A DNA stretch of 64,000 bases from Alcaligenaceae bacterium. Lineage in GTDB: Bacteria; Pseudomonadota; Gammaproteobacteria; Burkholderiales; Burkholderiaceae_B. Where the stretch lies: positions 62,001 through 126,000 of the forward strand of contig JACCEO010000004.1 in the NCBI GenBank assembly GCA_013416485.1. The letters run 5' to 3'. Numbering within the stretch: position 1 is the first letter of the stretch; the number at the start of each line of letters is the position of its first letter. The position numbers and the translations under genes are program-made. Of this stretch, positions 38,831 to 47,467 are shown piece by piece. Under the pieces are notes generated by a model. The model was given only the letters and a program-made list of their open reading frames with translations, was not told the DNA's origin and made no database searches.

Positions 38831-39790
38831 ATGACTTCCGCTTTTTCAGATAGTGAACCCCAGCCTGGATTGGCGACCGTGAATAACCTGCCCGACCTGT
38901 CAGATATGCGGCCAGACGATTGGCCCGAACGCTGGTTGCCGTCTTCGTGGGGGCCTTATGCGCGCCTGTGCCGACTAGACCGTCCGGTGGGTACGTGGTT
39001 GACCTTGCTGCCGTGTTTGGCGGCTTTGGTTCAGGCGGCAGATGGCTGGCCTACCTTATTTCGCCTAGCTATTTTTTCGTTGGGTGCTTTATTGATGCGC
39101 GGCGTAGGTTGTACCTTCAACGACATCTTTGATCGTAATTTTGATCATCAGGTAGAACGTACTCGTTTTCGTCCCTTGACCAGCGGTCAAATCAGTCTGA
39201 AACAGGCCTTGTATTTCGCACTGGGGCAGTTAGTGTTGTGTGGGGCGTTGCTGTTTGCGATCAATTCATATAGCCGCTGGTTGGCGGTGGCACTGCTGCC
39301 CATCGTCATCGTATATCCATTGTGCAAGCGGTTTACCTATTGGCCTCAGCTCGTGTTGGGTATAGGTTTCAATTGGGGCATGCTAATGGCGTGGTCTGAT
39401 ACTCAGAATATCGTGCCCTTGGCGGCGATTGCCATGTGGGCAGGTGCGGTGCTTTGGCAAGTAGGGTATGACTCTATTTATGCATATGTGGATGTGCGCG
39501 ATGATATCCAACTGGGTTTGCATTCCACGGCATTGAAATTCCGTGACAAAGGCAAAATCTGGATTAGTGGTTTCTACATTGCTACCATGATGCTATGGCT
39601 GTATGCAGGAGTAGAGCTAGGCATGTCGTGGCCCTATTTCGTGGTCATGGGGCTTATCGGCCTGCATTTCGCCTGGCAGATGTGGGTCTTTAACTTGGCC
39701 AGACCCGACTTGAACTTCATGTTGTTTCGCGCCAATATTTGGGTGGGAGTATTAATGATAGTTGCTGCACTTGGCGGGACCCTGATCTAA
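38831..39790 (+). CDS. ubiA: 4-hydroxybenzoate polyprenyltransferase
   Basis: UbiA is the membrane prenyltransferase of ubiquinone synthesis that attaches the polyprenyl chain to 4-hydroxybenzoate. The 319 residues contain the first aspartate-rich motif NDIFDRNFDHQVERTRFRP and the second YAYVDVRDDIQLGLHSTAL. About eight helices follow RLDRPVGTWLTLLPC. I start it at the ATG 38831; the frame is open 40 codons further upstream, but that part overlaps the small membrane ORF in another frame. No good ribosome-binding site precedes 38831, which fits coupling to the ORF before it. Confidence 0.93.
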   Translation: MTSAFSDSEPQPGLATVNNLPDLSDMRPDDWPERWLPSSWGPYARLCRLDRPVGTWLTLLPCLAALVQAADGWPTLFRLAIFSLGALLMRGVGCTFNDIFDRNFDHQVERTRFRPLTSGQISLKQALYFALGQLVLCGALLFAINSYSRWLAVALLPIVIVYPLCKRFTYWPQLVLGIGFNWGMLMAWSDTQNIVPLAAIAMWAGAVLWQVGYDSIYAYVDVRDDIQLGLHSTALKFRDKGKIWISGFYIATMMLWLYAGVELGMSWPYFVVMGLIGLHFAWQMWVFNLARPDLNFMLFRANIWVGVLMIVAALGGTLI

Positions 39791-40040
39791 TGACGGCGCC
39801 CGATTATGATTACATCATTGTGGGGCAAGGCCATGATGGGACTGGAATACGCTACTAAAAAAACTGGGCCACGATGCTATGGCCGTAGTCGATGACAGAT
39901 TGCGAGTACATGGCATACAGGGGCTGCGGGTAATTGACGCATCCATTATGCCGTTGATCACTTCTGGAAATACTAACTCACCTACCATTATGATTGCCGA
40001 AAAAGGTGCAGCTATGGTGCTGGAAGATTGCGGTGCTTGA
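39790..40040 (+). pseudogene. GMC-family oxidoreductase remnant (large internal deletion)
   Basis: The first 14 codons encode [14 protein letters not shown], the FAD-binding start of glucose-methanol-choline oxidoreductases, and then stop at 39856-39858. In another frame, from about 39861 to the TGA at 40038-40040, is the canonical C-terminus: [29 protein letters not shown] and [17 protein letters not shown] normal gene is over 1.5 kb, so the middle is gone. The ATG overlaps the ubiA stop (TAATG). Residue conservation in both ends points to a recent loss. Confidence 0.88.
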
Positions 40041-40154
40041 AGGAAACAAGCAATTATCGTCTGTAAATAATCTGGCTAATGCAAACTGATCATGACGCGA
40101 TTTGTCATCTCATGAGACAATTTGCGTGCTTCAATATTTTAGATAGGTAAAGTT

Positions 40155-41435
40155 ATGCCCGGTTTTCTTGAGTACCTGGCAACCGCGATATTTGCGATTG
40201 CAATCATTCATACGTTTTCTGTTCCTGTATTTGCCCGTTTGGCCAACAAAGGCGGGGCGCACTCTGGGCTGTGGCACTTGCTGTCCGAGGTCGAGGCAGT
40301 ATTCGGGGTTTGGGCCTGTGTGCTTTTAGTATGTATGGCGCTGTTGTCGGGCGTGGGTGATACGGTAGGTTATATCGACACGCGTAACTTTACTGAACCT
40401 GCGTTTGTGTTTGCGATCATGGTCGTGGCAGCCAGCCGGCCCATTATCGAGCTGGTCAATATGATGGTCAAAGCGCTGGCTCGTGTTATGCCAGTACGCA
40501 ATGAACTGGCTATGTTCTTTGTGATCATGTCATTTGTGCCATTGGCAGGTTCATTTATTACCGAACCCGCAGCGATGACTTTGGCAGCATTGTTGCTGCG
40601 AGATGCGTATTTTTATCGCTCTGGGCAAGCAGGTTTCAAATACATGACCTTGGGCGTTTTGTTTGTGAACGTGTCCATAGGTGGGGTCTTAACAGCCTAT
40701 GCCGCACCACCCGTACTTATGGTTGCACAAACCTTTGACTGGGACACCGCTTACATGAGCACCCATTTTGGTTGGCGTGCTGTAGCGGCAGTCATTATTA
40801 ATGCAGCTGCTTTGACCTTTATTTGTCGGCCATACTTGCTGGATGGTTCTATCGGCGGTAAAGACCAAAACACTGAAAATGGTAAGCGACCTCCTGTGCC
40901 GTTGATGGTAATCGCTATTCATACGGTGTTCCTGGTTGGTATTGTGCTGTCGGCTCATCACCCCATTGTTTTCTTGGGGTATTTGATGCTGTTTATCGGG
41001 TACGCGCATGCCTATAAACACTATCAAAATCCCTTGCTGATACGCGAAGGTCTAATGGTGGGCTTCTTTTTGGCAGGCTTGGTGATTTTGGGTGGGTTGC
41101 AAAAATGGTGGTTACAAGATCTGCTGGCAGGCTTGTCGCCTATGGTCTTGTATTGGGGTGCCGCTATATTAACGGCTTTTACCGATAATGCTGCTCTGAC
41201 CTATCTTGGTTCCTTAGTAGAGGGCACCAACGAAGCCTGGCGTTATATGTTGGTGGCCGGGGCAGTAACCGGTGGTGGTTTAACCGTAATTGCTAACGCA
41301 CCTAACCCTGCTGGTTTTTCTATCTTGAAGGGCTGCTTCCCTGATGGCGCAATTTCCCCGCTGAAGCTGCTGCTATCGGCGTTAGCGCCTACCTTGGTCG
41401 CTGCATTCTTCTTTTTACTGCCTAAAACCTTCTAA
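40155..41435 (+). CDS. Putative Na+/H+ antiporter (PF07399-like)
   Basis: A 426-residue membrane protein with about 11-12 helices. It resembles the family called putative Na+/H+ antiporter (formerly DUF1504), with SFVPLAGSFITEPAAMTLAALLLRD, NVSIGGVLTAYAAPPVLMVA and the C-terminal FTDNAALTYLGSLVEG, which recalls the ion-transporter superfamily. The AATAGGTAAAG-like leader precedes the ATG. A 10-base palindrome, TCTCATGAGA (40108-40117), lies in its upstream region and could be an operator. Confidence 0.82.
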   Translation: MPGFLEYLATAIFAIAIIHTFSVPVFARLANKGGAHSGLWHLLSEVEAVFGVWACVLLVCMALLSGVGDTVGYIDTRNFTEPAFVFAIMVVAASRPIIELVNMMVKALARVMPVRNELAMFFVIMSFVPLAGSFITEPAAMTLAALLLRDAYFYRSGQAGFKYMTLGVLFVNVSIGGVLTAYAAPPVLMVAQTFDWDTAYMSTHFGWRAVAAVIINAAALTFICRPYLLDGSIGGKDQNTENGKRPPVPLMVIAIHTVFLVGIVLSAHHPIVFLGYLMLFIGYAHAYKHYQNPLLIREGLMVGFFLAGLVILGGLQKWWLQDLLAGLSPMVLYWGAAILTAFTDNAALTYLGSLVEGTNEAWRYMLVAGAVTGGGLTVIANAPNPAGFSILKGCFPDGAISPLKLLLSALAPTLVAAFFFLLPKTF

Positions 41436-41447
41436 GTTTTATGTGGT

Positions 41448-41472
41448 GGCGGGGGGATCAATTCCTCCCGCC
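41448..41472 (+). terminator. GC-rich hairpin after the antiporter gene
   Basis: GGCGGGGGGA (41448-41457) pairs with TTCCTCCCGCC (41462-41472) with one wobble and a short loop. It lies 13 bases past the stop codon. The T-run expected of an intrinsic terminator is missing, so it may be a weak or Rho-assisted terminator. Confidence 0.45.
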
Positions 41473-41614
41473 TAGTTGGCTGCAACGCAAGAAACGGTAG
41501 TCACCGGGAAAAACAGCTAAAATCAAAACATTCAATGCTTTGCTGCGTATACCCGTTTTGCACGGTGGGGCGGCTTCAAGCGGGTTTCAACACAAACTCT
41601 CCTGGGATGTTGTC

Positions 41615-41902
41615 GTGCCTATTTATGCTTATAAATGCAGTTCCTGCAATCATGCGCAGGATGTCCTGCAGAAAATGTCTGATCCTATCCTGACGGTATG
41701 TCCTGAATGTGGTCAAGATACCTATGTAAAACAAGTAACTGCTGCTGGTTTTCAGCTTAAGGGTTCTGGTTGGTATGTCACTGATTTTCGTGACAACAAA
41801 GGTGGTGCTACTGGTGCAACGGCTCCGTCAACGACAGCCACTGAATCAGCCCCAACAACAGCGCCAGCCGCTAGTTCGGCAGCGTCCAACTCTACTTCTT
41901 GA
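41615..41902 (+). CDS. FmdB-family zinc ribbon protein
   Basis: A 95-residue protein with the short FmdB regulatory-type zinc ribbon: PIYAYKCSSCNHAQDVLQK and CPECGQ give two CxxC knuckles, followed by GFQLKGSGWYVTDFRD. A Thr/Ala/Ser-rich tail closes it. I start it at GTG 41615, where the family begins; the ATG at 41540 would add 25 residues without conservation. The function of the family is poorly known. It precedes a DUF502 gene and aspS, a conserved order in betaproteobacteria. Confidence 0.88.
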   Translation: MPIYAYKCSSCNHAQDVLQKMSDPILTVCPECGQDTYVKQVTAAGFQLKGSGWYVTDFRDNKGGATGATAPSTTATESAPTTAPAASSAASNSTS

Positions 41903-41919
41903 TGCTCTTTTAAGCCCTT

Positions 41920-42573
41920 ATGCGTTTTTTTAAACGATACTTTATCACCGGGCTGTTGATCTGGATTCCTCTGGTCATAACGGTTTGGGTCATTAGCTTG
42001 CTGATCAGCACGCTGGAAAGCTTTGTGCCTGCATTCTTGTCATCGCAATCGCTATTCGGCGTACCCATACCGGGCTTTCAGCTGTTACTGGTTTTAATGG
42101 TGGTATTGTTGTCGGGCATGGTGGGCGGTAACTTTATTGGCCAGGCTGTGGTTTCCCGTTGGGAAAACTTGCTAGGTCGCATCCCTTTGGTGCGGTCTAT
42201 TTACCATTCAGTCAAACAAGTCAGTGATACCGTATTAGGGCCAGGTGGTCAGGCATTTCGTGAGGCAGTATTGGTGCAATACCCACGACACGGGTCTTGG
42301 ACGATTGCCTTCCTGACGGGCGCGCCTTCTGGTGAAGTAGCCAATAAATTGCTGGGCGACTATGTCAGTGTATATGTGCCGACTACGCCTAACCCGACGT
42401 CGGGTTTTTTTCTCATGATGCCGCGTAGCGAAGTCCAGGTGTTGGACATGAGCGTAGACGCGGCATTGAAGTACATCGTTTCTATGGGGGTGGTTGTACC
42501 TGCCGCGGCAAAATCGCCAGCAGCAGATGCCGTCGCCACGCCCGTCATTGATGGCGATCTTGATCGCCCTTGA
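41920..42573 (+). CDS. DUF502 family membrane protein
   Basis: A 217-residue protein with two N-terminal helices (about 8-30 and 50-75) and a C-terminal soluble region. Family hallmarks are FITGLLIWIPLVITVWV, the GRIPLVRSIYHSVKQVSDTVL segment and YVPTTPNPTSGFF. It occurs in the conserved set FmdB-DUF502-aspS. The biochemical role is unknown. It starts 17 bases after the FmdB stop and ends 35 bases before aspS. Confidence 0.9.
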   Translation: MRFFKRYFITGLLIWIPLVITVWVISLLISTLESFVPAFLSSQSLFGVPIPGFQLLLVLMVVLLSGMVGGNFIGQAVVSRWENLLGRIPLVRSIYHSVKQVSDTVLGPGGQAFREAVLVQYPRHGSWTIAFLTGAPSGEVANKLLGDYVSVYVPTTPNPTSGFFLMMPRSEVQVLDMSVDAALKYIVSMGVVVPAAAKSPAADAVATPVIDGDLDRP

Positions 42574-42608
42574 ACCATACATATATTTTCTATACGGAGT
42601 AACTCCTG

Positions 42609-44408
42609 ATGCGTACCTGCTATACCGGCGAGGTCAATACTAGCCACCTAAACCAGAATGTCACCTTGTTTGGTTGGGTACACCGTCGTCGTGATCACGG
42701 GGGGGTTATCTTTATCGACCTGCGCGATCGGGCAGGTTTGGCGCAAATTGTTGTCAACCCAGACAACGTCAAGGCGTTTGAAATTGCCGAACGCTTGCGC
42801 AACGAGTTCTGCATCAGTGTCACTGGTTTGGTTCAAAGTCGTCCAGAAGGCACGGTGAACTCGGACCTGGCTTCGGGTGAAATCGAAGTGGTGTGTCAAG
42901 ATATTGAAATCTTGAATGCTTCGGTTACGCCTCCTTTCCAGCTGGACGACGATAATTTGTCGGAAACCACGCGCTTAACGCACCGTGTGCTGGACCTGCG
43001 TCGCCCACAAATGCAGAAAAACCTGATGTTGCGCTATCGGGTTTCCATTGCCGTCCGTAAATACCTGGATAGTCTGGGTTTTATTGATATCGAAACTCCT
43101 ATGTTGACCAAAAGCACGCCCGAAGGCGCGCGCGACTACCTGGTTCCGTCGCGGGTTAACGCAGGGCATTTCTTTGCGCTGCCACAATCGCCCCAGCTAT
43201 TTAAGCAAATGCTGATGGTGTCAGGTTTTGACCGTTACTATCAAATTACCAAGTGTTTCCGTGACGAAGACTTGCGTGCCGATCGTCAGCCTGAATTCAC
43301 CCAGATAGACTGCGAAACCTCGTTCTTGAACGAAGAGCAAATTCGCGAGATGTTCGAAGGCATGATACGTCATGTGTTTGACACGGTTCAGGACGTTCAG
43401 TTGCCCGCAGTGTTCCCCACTATGAGCTGGGCGGAAGCCATGCGCCGCTTTGGCTCTGACAAACCTGATTTGCGCGTGAAGCTAGAGTTCACTGATGTTG
43501 CTGACCTGATGCGTGATGTCGATTTCAAAGTGTTTTCTGCCCCAGCCAATGACCCTGCCAGCCGCGTTGTTGCCTTGCGTATTCCTGGCGGCGGTAGCAT
43601 GCCGCGTAGCGAAATAGATGCCTACACTAAGTACGTAGGTATTTATGGTGCCAAGGGCTTGGCATATATCAAAATTAACGACGCTGCTGCGATTCCGGAA
43701 GGTTTGCAGTCGCCCATCGTTAAAAATATCAACGTTCAGGCATTGACGCAGTTAATTGAGCGTACTGGTGCGCAAAGCGGTGATCTGATTTTCTTTGGCG
43801 CTGATAAAACCAAGGTGGTTAACGACGCCATTGGCGCTTTACGTGTCAAAATCGGCCATAGCGACTTTGGTAAAGAAAGCGGGCTCTTGGAAGAGGGTTG
43901 GAAGCCTTTGTGGGTGATCGACTTCCCCATGTTCGAATACGACGAGGAAGAAGGGCGTTATTTTGCCGCTCACCACCCCTTTACCAGCCCTAAAGATGGT
44001 CATGAAGATTTCCTGACTACTGATCCTAGTCGCGCCTTGGCCAAAGCCTACGACATGGTCTTGAACGGCTGGGAAATGGGCGGCGGTTCAGTGCGTATTC
44101 ATCGTGCTGAAATCCAAAGCAAAGTATTCAGCGCACTGAATATCGGCCCAGAGGAAGCACAAAGTAAATTTGGGTTTTTACTGGATGCCTTGCAATATGG
44201 TGCGCCTCCGCATGGTGGCGTGGCGTTTGGCTTGGATCGTCTGGTGACCATGATGGCCGGTGCAGAATCCATACGTGACGTCATTGCGTTCCCCAAAACT
44301 CAGCGCGCCCAGTGTTTGTTGACCCAGGCACCTTCGGAAGTTGATGAAAAACAGCTACGCGAATTGCATATTCGTTTGCGACCTGCTGAAATAAAGTCAG
44401 GAGTCTAA
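42609..44408 (+). CDS. aspS: Aspartyl-tRNA synthetase
   Basis: This class II synthetase (599 residues) has an N-terminal OB anticodon-binding domain (about 1-105, with [19 protein letters not shown]), the class II core with motif 2 [18 protein letters not shown], the bacterial GAD insert (about 280-415) and motif 3 [14 protein letters not shown] precedes the ATG. Betaproteobacterial enzymes are often non-discriminating and also charge tRNA-Asn; that cannot be decided here because the rest of the genome is not visible. Confidence 0.97.
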   Translation: MRTCYTGEVNTSHLNQNVTLFGWVHRRRDHGGVIFIDLRDRAGLAQIVVNPDNVKAFEIAERLRNEFCISVTGLVQSRPEGTVNSDLASGEIEVVCQDIEILNASVTPPFQLDDDNLSETTRLTHRVLDLRRPQMQKNLMLRYRVSIAVRKYLDSLGFIDIETPMLTKSTPEGARDYLVPSRVNAGHFFALPQSPQLFKQMLMVSGFDRYYQITKCFRDEDLRADRQPEFTQIDCETSFLNEEQIREMFEGMIRHVFDTVQDVQLPAVFPTMSWAEAMRRFGSDKPDLRVKLEFTDVADLMRDVDFKVFSAPANDPASRVVALRIPGGGSMPRSEIDAYTKYVGIYGAKGLAYIKINDAAAIPEGLQSPIVKNINVQALTQLIERTGAQSGDLIFFGADKTKVVNDAIGALRVKIGHSDFGKESGLLEEGWKPLWVIDFPMFEYDEEEGRYFAAHHPFTSPKDGHEDFLTTDPSRALAKAYDMVLNGWEMGGGSVRIHRAEIQSKVFSALNIGPEEAQSKFGFLLDALQYGAPPHGGVAFGLDRLVTMMAGAESIRDVIAFPKTQRAQCLLTQAPSEVDEKQLRELHIRLRPAEIKSGV

Positions 44409-44424
44409 TGTCTCTGGGGACGCT

Positions 44425-45270
44425 GTGTCGATAATCCGGGTTGTAAGCTATAACATCCATAAAGGCCGCTCGGCAACGGGCAGCCGAGAATCCCTGGCTG
44501 ATTTGCGCTTGGGCTTATATGGTTTAAGCCCGGATTTACTGTTCTTACAGGAAGTACAGGGGCGCAACGAACGCCATTCCAGGTTGCATGCACAGCACGA
44601 GTCCTTAGGTGCTGCGCTTAGCATGAACACCGCTTACGGTTGTAATGCCGTGCGCCCCAGCACGGATCATGGCAATGCGCTGTTATCACGATATCCCATA
44701 CTTTTACAAGAAAATCAGGATATCTCTGACCACAAAATGGAGCAGCGTGGATTGCTGCACGTGGTAGTGGATGTTGACGGTACGCCGGTGCATTGTTTGG
44801 TGGTTCATCTGGGTTTGTTTGGTGGTGGCCGCTCACGACAAATCGAGGCCTTGGTCAAACGCATTAAATTATGGGTACCGGACGATGAGCCCTTATTGAT
44901 TGCTGGTGACTTTAACGATTGGAACAATCGTTTAGCACCTATGTTTGTCAATCAGTTAGGTTTATACGAGGTATTCGCCGTAGCGCCACAGTCTGGTTTA
45001 CGGCAATCTGCGGCGGCACGTGTGCGTGATAGCTTGCGCGGTTTGTACCGGCCCAAGCCCTTGGTCCACAATGTTTTTGAACTAGGCAACCAAGGGGCGG
45101 CACGTCTTACATTACCGCCACGCACCTTTCCATCGGTTTTTCCCTGGCTACGGCTAGATCGCATTTATCAACGTGGATTTGCAGTAAGGCAGGCCAGGGT
45201 ATTGCATGGGCCGCCGTGGAAGCAGTTGTCCGATCATGCACCGCTGCTAACAGAGCTGGAACTGCCATAA
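44425..45270 (+). CDS. Endonuclease/exonuclease/phosphatase family protein
   Basis: A 281-residue EEP-fold hydrolase without a signal peptide. Key residues are in RVVSYNIHKG, FLQEVQ (metal Glu), AGDFNDWNN and SDHAPLLTELEL. The substrate is not evident; the E. coli relative is YbhP, usually next to a cardiolipin synthase gene. GTG start at 44425, 16 bases after aspS; the upstream ATG at 44408 runs into a stop after eight codons. The cardiolipin synthase gene that often follows is absent here. Confidence 0.85.
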   Translation: MSIIRVVSYNIHKGRSATGSRESLADLRLGLYGLSPDLLFLQEVQGRNERHSRLHAQHESLGAALSMNTAYGCNAVRPSTDHGNALLSRYPILLQENQDISDHKMEQRGLLHVVVDVDGTPVHCLVVHLGLFGGGRSRQIEALVKRIKLWVPDDEPLLIAGDFNDWNNRLAPMFVNQLGLYEVFAVAPQSGLRQSAAARVRDSLRGLYRPKPLVHNVFELGNQGAARLTLPPRTFPSVFPWLRLDRIYQRGFAVRQARVLHGPPWKQLSDHAPLLTELELP

Positions 45271-45320
45271 GGTTCCATAAATAAGAATTAAGCCGCATTG
45301 TGGTTTACCATAAAGGCATC

Positions 45321-45340
45321 GCGGCCTGCTTCAAGGCCGC
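45321..45340 (+). other. Hairpin in the leader of frmA
   Basis: GCGGCCT (45321-45327) and AGGCCGC (45334-45340) form a perfect 7-bp stem with a six-base loop, 30 bases before the frmA start and 50 bases after the EEP gene. No T-run follows. It could end the upstream transcript or shape the frmA leader. Confidence 0.45.
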
Positions 45341-45369
45341 AAGCTATATCCACCGTAACGGAGTCACTT

Positions 45370-46479
45370 ATGAAAACAAAAGCAGCAATTGCTTGGAAAG
45401 CTGGCGCACCTTTGACCATAGAAGAGGTCGAGCTTGAAGGCCCTAGGGCTGGCGAGGTGTTGGTTGAAATCAAAGCCACTGGCATTTGTCATACTGATTA
45501 TTACACCTTGTCAGGGGCCGACCCTGAAGGTATATTTCCGTCAATTTTGGGTCATGAAGGTGCAGGCGTAGTACTGGAAACAGGACCAGGCGTTACCAGC
45601 TTGAAAGCCGGTGATCACGTCATCCCCTTGTATACCCCTGAGTGTCGTCAGTGTAAGTATTGCTTATCGCGCAAAACCAACTTGTGTCAGGCAATACGTG
45701 CCACGCAAGGCAAGGGCCTGATGCCAGACGGTACCTCACGCTTTAAAGTGGGTGGTAAGCCTGTGCATCACTATATGGGCACCTCCACTTTCTCTAACCA
45801 CATTGTGGTGCCGGAAATTGCACTGGCTAAAATTCGTCCTGATGCGCCCTTCGAGAAAGTTTGCTACATAGGTTGTGGTGTAACTACCGGGGTGGGTGCT
45901 GTGGTATTTACCGCCAAGGTCGAGGCCGGTGCCAATGTGGTGGTGTTTGGGCTGGGCGGGATAGGCTTGAACGTGATCCAGGGCGCCAAGATGGTCGGTG
46001 CAAATAAAATCATAGGCGTGGATCTGAACCCAGAGCGCGAAGCGCTGGCGCGCCAGTTTGGTATGACTGACTTCATCAACCCCAAAGAGGTGGAAAATGT
46101 GGTTGATCACATTATTCAACTTACCGATGGTGGTGCAGACTATTCCTTTGAATGCATAGGTAATACCGAAGTCATGCGTCAGGCACTAGAGTGCTGCCAC
46201 AAGGGTTGGGGCAAGTCCATCATCATAGGTGTGGCTGAAGCCGGTGCTGAAATCTCCACTCGACCATTCCAGCTGGTTACCGGTAGGGAATGGAAGGGGT
46301 CCGCGTTCGGTGGCGCACGTGGACGTACCGATGTCCCCATGATTGTCGATTGGTATATGGACGGCAAGTTGAATATTGATTCCTTGATTACACACTTGCT
46401 GCCACTGGAAGACATCAACCGTGGATTTGACCTGATGAAAAGCGGGGAATCCATACGTTCTGTCATTGTGTACGACTAG
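45370..46479 (+). CDS. frmA: S-(hydroxymethyl)glutathione dehydrogenase (class III alcohol dehydrogenase)
   Basis: This zinc enzyme oxidises the formaldehyde-glutathione adduct to S-formylglutathione with NAD+. The 369 residues have the catalytic zinc site [12 protein letters not shown] and GHEGAGVV, the structural zinc cysteines in [15 protein letters not shown], the [15 protein letters not shown] nucleotide fold and class III residues in the C-terminal half. I start it at ATG 45370, with GGAG seven bases ahead; the longer frame from 45298 is rejected. fghA follows and completes the pathway. Confidence 0.96.
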   Translation: MKTKAAIAWKAGAPLTIEEVELEGPRAGEVLVEIKATGICHTDYYTLSGADPEGIFPSILGHEGAGVVLETGPGVTSLKAGDHVIPLYTPECRQCKYCLSRKTNLCQAIRATQGKGLMPDGTSRFKVGGKPVHHYMGTSTFSNHIVVPEIALAKIRPDAPFEKVCYIGCGVTTGVGAVVFTAKVEAGANVVVFGLGGIGLNVIQGAKMVGANKIIGVDLNPEREALARQFGMTDFINPKEVENVVDHIIQLTDGGADYSFECIGNTEVMRQALECCHKGWGKSIIIGVAEAGAEISTRPFQLVTGREWKGSAFGGARGRTDVPMIVDWYMDGKLNIDSLITHLLPLEDINRGFDLMKSGESIRSVIVYD

Positions 46480-46514
46480 ACTGGGGCGATAGCCAAGCAG
46501 TAACTGTTTAATCT

Positions 46515-46535
46515 CTGGCGTCGATAAGGCGCCAG
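46515..46535 (+). other. Intercistronic hairpin between frmA and fghA
   Basis: CTGGCG (46515-46520) pairs with CGCCAG (46530-46535) across a nine-base loop, 26 bases before the fghA start. It has no T-tail. It may tune the relative amounts of the two mRNAs. Confidence 0.35.
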
Positions 46536-46560
46536 TGTGGTTTCTTGATTAGGGGAAGAT

Positions 46561-47409
46561 GTGTCTTTGGAATTACTTAGCGAACATCGCTGTTTCGACG
46601 GTATCCAACGTTTTTATCGTCATGACTCGGCAGAAATTGGCTTACCCATGCGGTTTTCGGTGTTCATACCGCCGCAAGCCCAGCAAGGGCCAGTGCCTGT
46701 GTTGTTTTTTTTGGCTGGCCTGACGTGTACCGAAGAAACCTTCATGATCAAGGCTGGAGCACAGCAGTATGCGGCTCAGCATGGCGTGATGCTGGTCACA
46801 CCGGATACCAGCCCGCGTGGTGCTGGCGCCCCAGGTGAAGACGACCATTGGGACTTTGGTACGGGTGCTGGTTTTTACCTGGACGCTACACAGCAGCCCT
46901 GGAACAAGCACTACCGTATGGAAAGCTATATTGTTCAAGAGTTGCGTAGCATCGTAACCACGGACTTACCAGGAAATGCGGATCAAGTTGGTATATTTGG
47001 GCACTCTATGGGCGGTCATGGCGCGCTGGTGTTGGCGCAACGCTATCCCCAGTATTTCCGTTCGGTATCGGCTTTTGCGCCGGTGGCTGCACCTATGCAG
47101 TGTCCGTGGGGGCATAAGGCATTTACTGCCTACCTAGGCGCGGATCAAACTGCCTGGGCAGCGTATGACGCCAGTGCGCTAATGGAAAAATCACAGCAAC
47201 CATTTCCCCAAGGTATTTTGGTGGATCAAGGCCTGGCTGATAACTTCCTAGAGCAGCAGTTGTATCCACAGGCTTTTGAAGCCGCGTGTGCTGCGGCGAA
47301 TCAACCACTGACCTTACGTCGCCATGAAGGCTACGACCACGGTTATTACTTTATTTCTACATTTATGCAGGATCATGTGGCATTTCATGCCAAAAACCTG
47401 CGTGCCTGA
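46561..47409 (+). CDS. fghA: S-formylglutathione hydrolase
   Basis: FghA hydrolyses S-formylglutathione to formate and glutathione, the step after FrmA. The 282-residue esterase has the nucleophile elbow GHSMGGHGAL (Ser at about 147), the family N-terminus LLSEHRCFDGIQRFYRHDS and the catalytic histidine in GYDHGYYFI. It starts with GTG after a strong AGGGGAAG site. Gap to frmA is 81 bases. Together they give glutathione-dependent formaldehyde detoxification. Confidence 0.96.
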   Translation: MSLELLSEHRCFDGIQRFYRHDSAEIGLPMRFSVFIPPQAQQGPVPVLFFLAGLTCTEETFMIKAGAQQYAAQHGVMLVTPDTSPRGAGAPGEDDHWDFGTGAGFYLDATQQPWNKHYRMESYIVQELRSIVTTDLPGNADQVGIFGHSMGGHGALVLAQRYPQYFRSVSAFAPVAAPMQCPWGHKAFTAYLGADQTAWAAYDASALMEKSQQPFPQGILVDQGLADNFLEQQLYPQAFEAACAAANQPLTLRRHEGYDHGYYFISTFMQDHVAFHAKNLRA

Positions 47410-47420
47410 TGCGCTTTAGG

Positions 47421-47457
47421 CTGTTCTGCTGGGCGTGTGGCACGCCTAGCAGAACAG
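47421..47457. terminator. 17-bp hairpin between convergent fghA and binding-protein genes
   Basis: Positions 47421-47437 pair with 47441-47457 at all 17 positions, with one G-U wobble and a three-base TGG loop. It lies 11 bases after each stop codon and so could serve both strands. Neither flank has a T-run, so a purely intrinsic terminator is not assured. Confidence 0.6.
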
Positions 47458-47467
47458 CGCGTATGGC

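Noticed and set aside
44408-44434. Eight-codon frame overlapping the aspS stop codon
   Set aside because: It has no ribosome-binding site of its own and ends inside the start of the next gene; a chance ATG is the simplest account.
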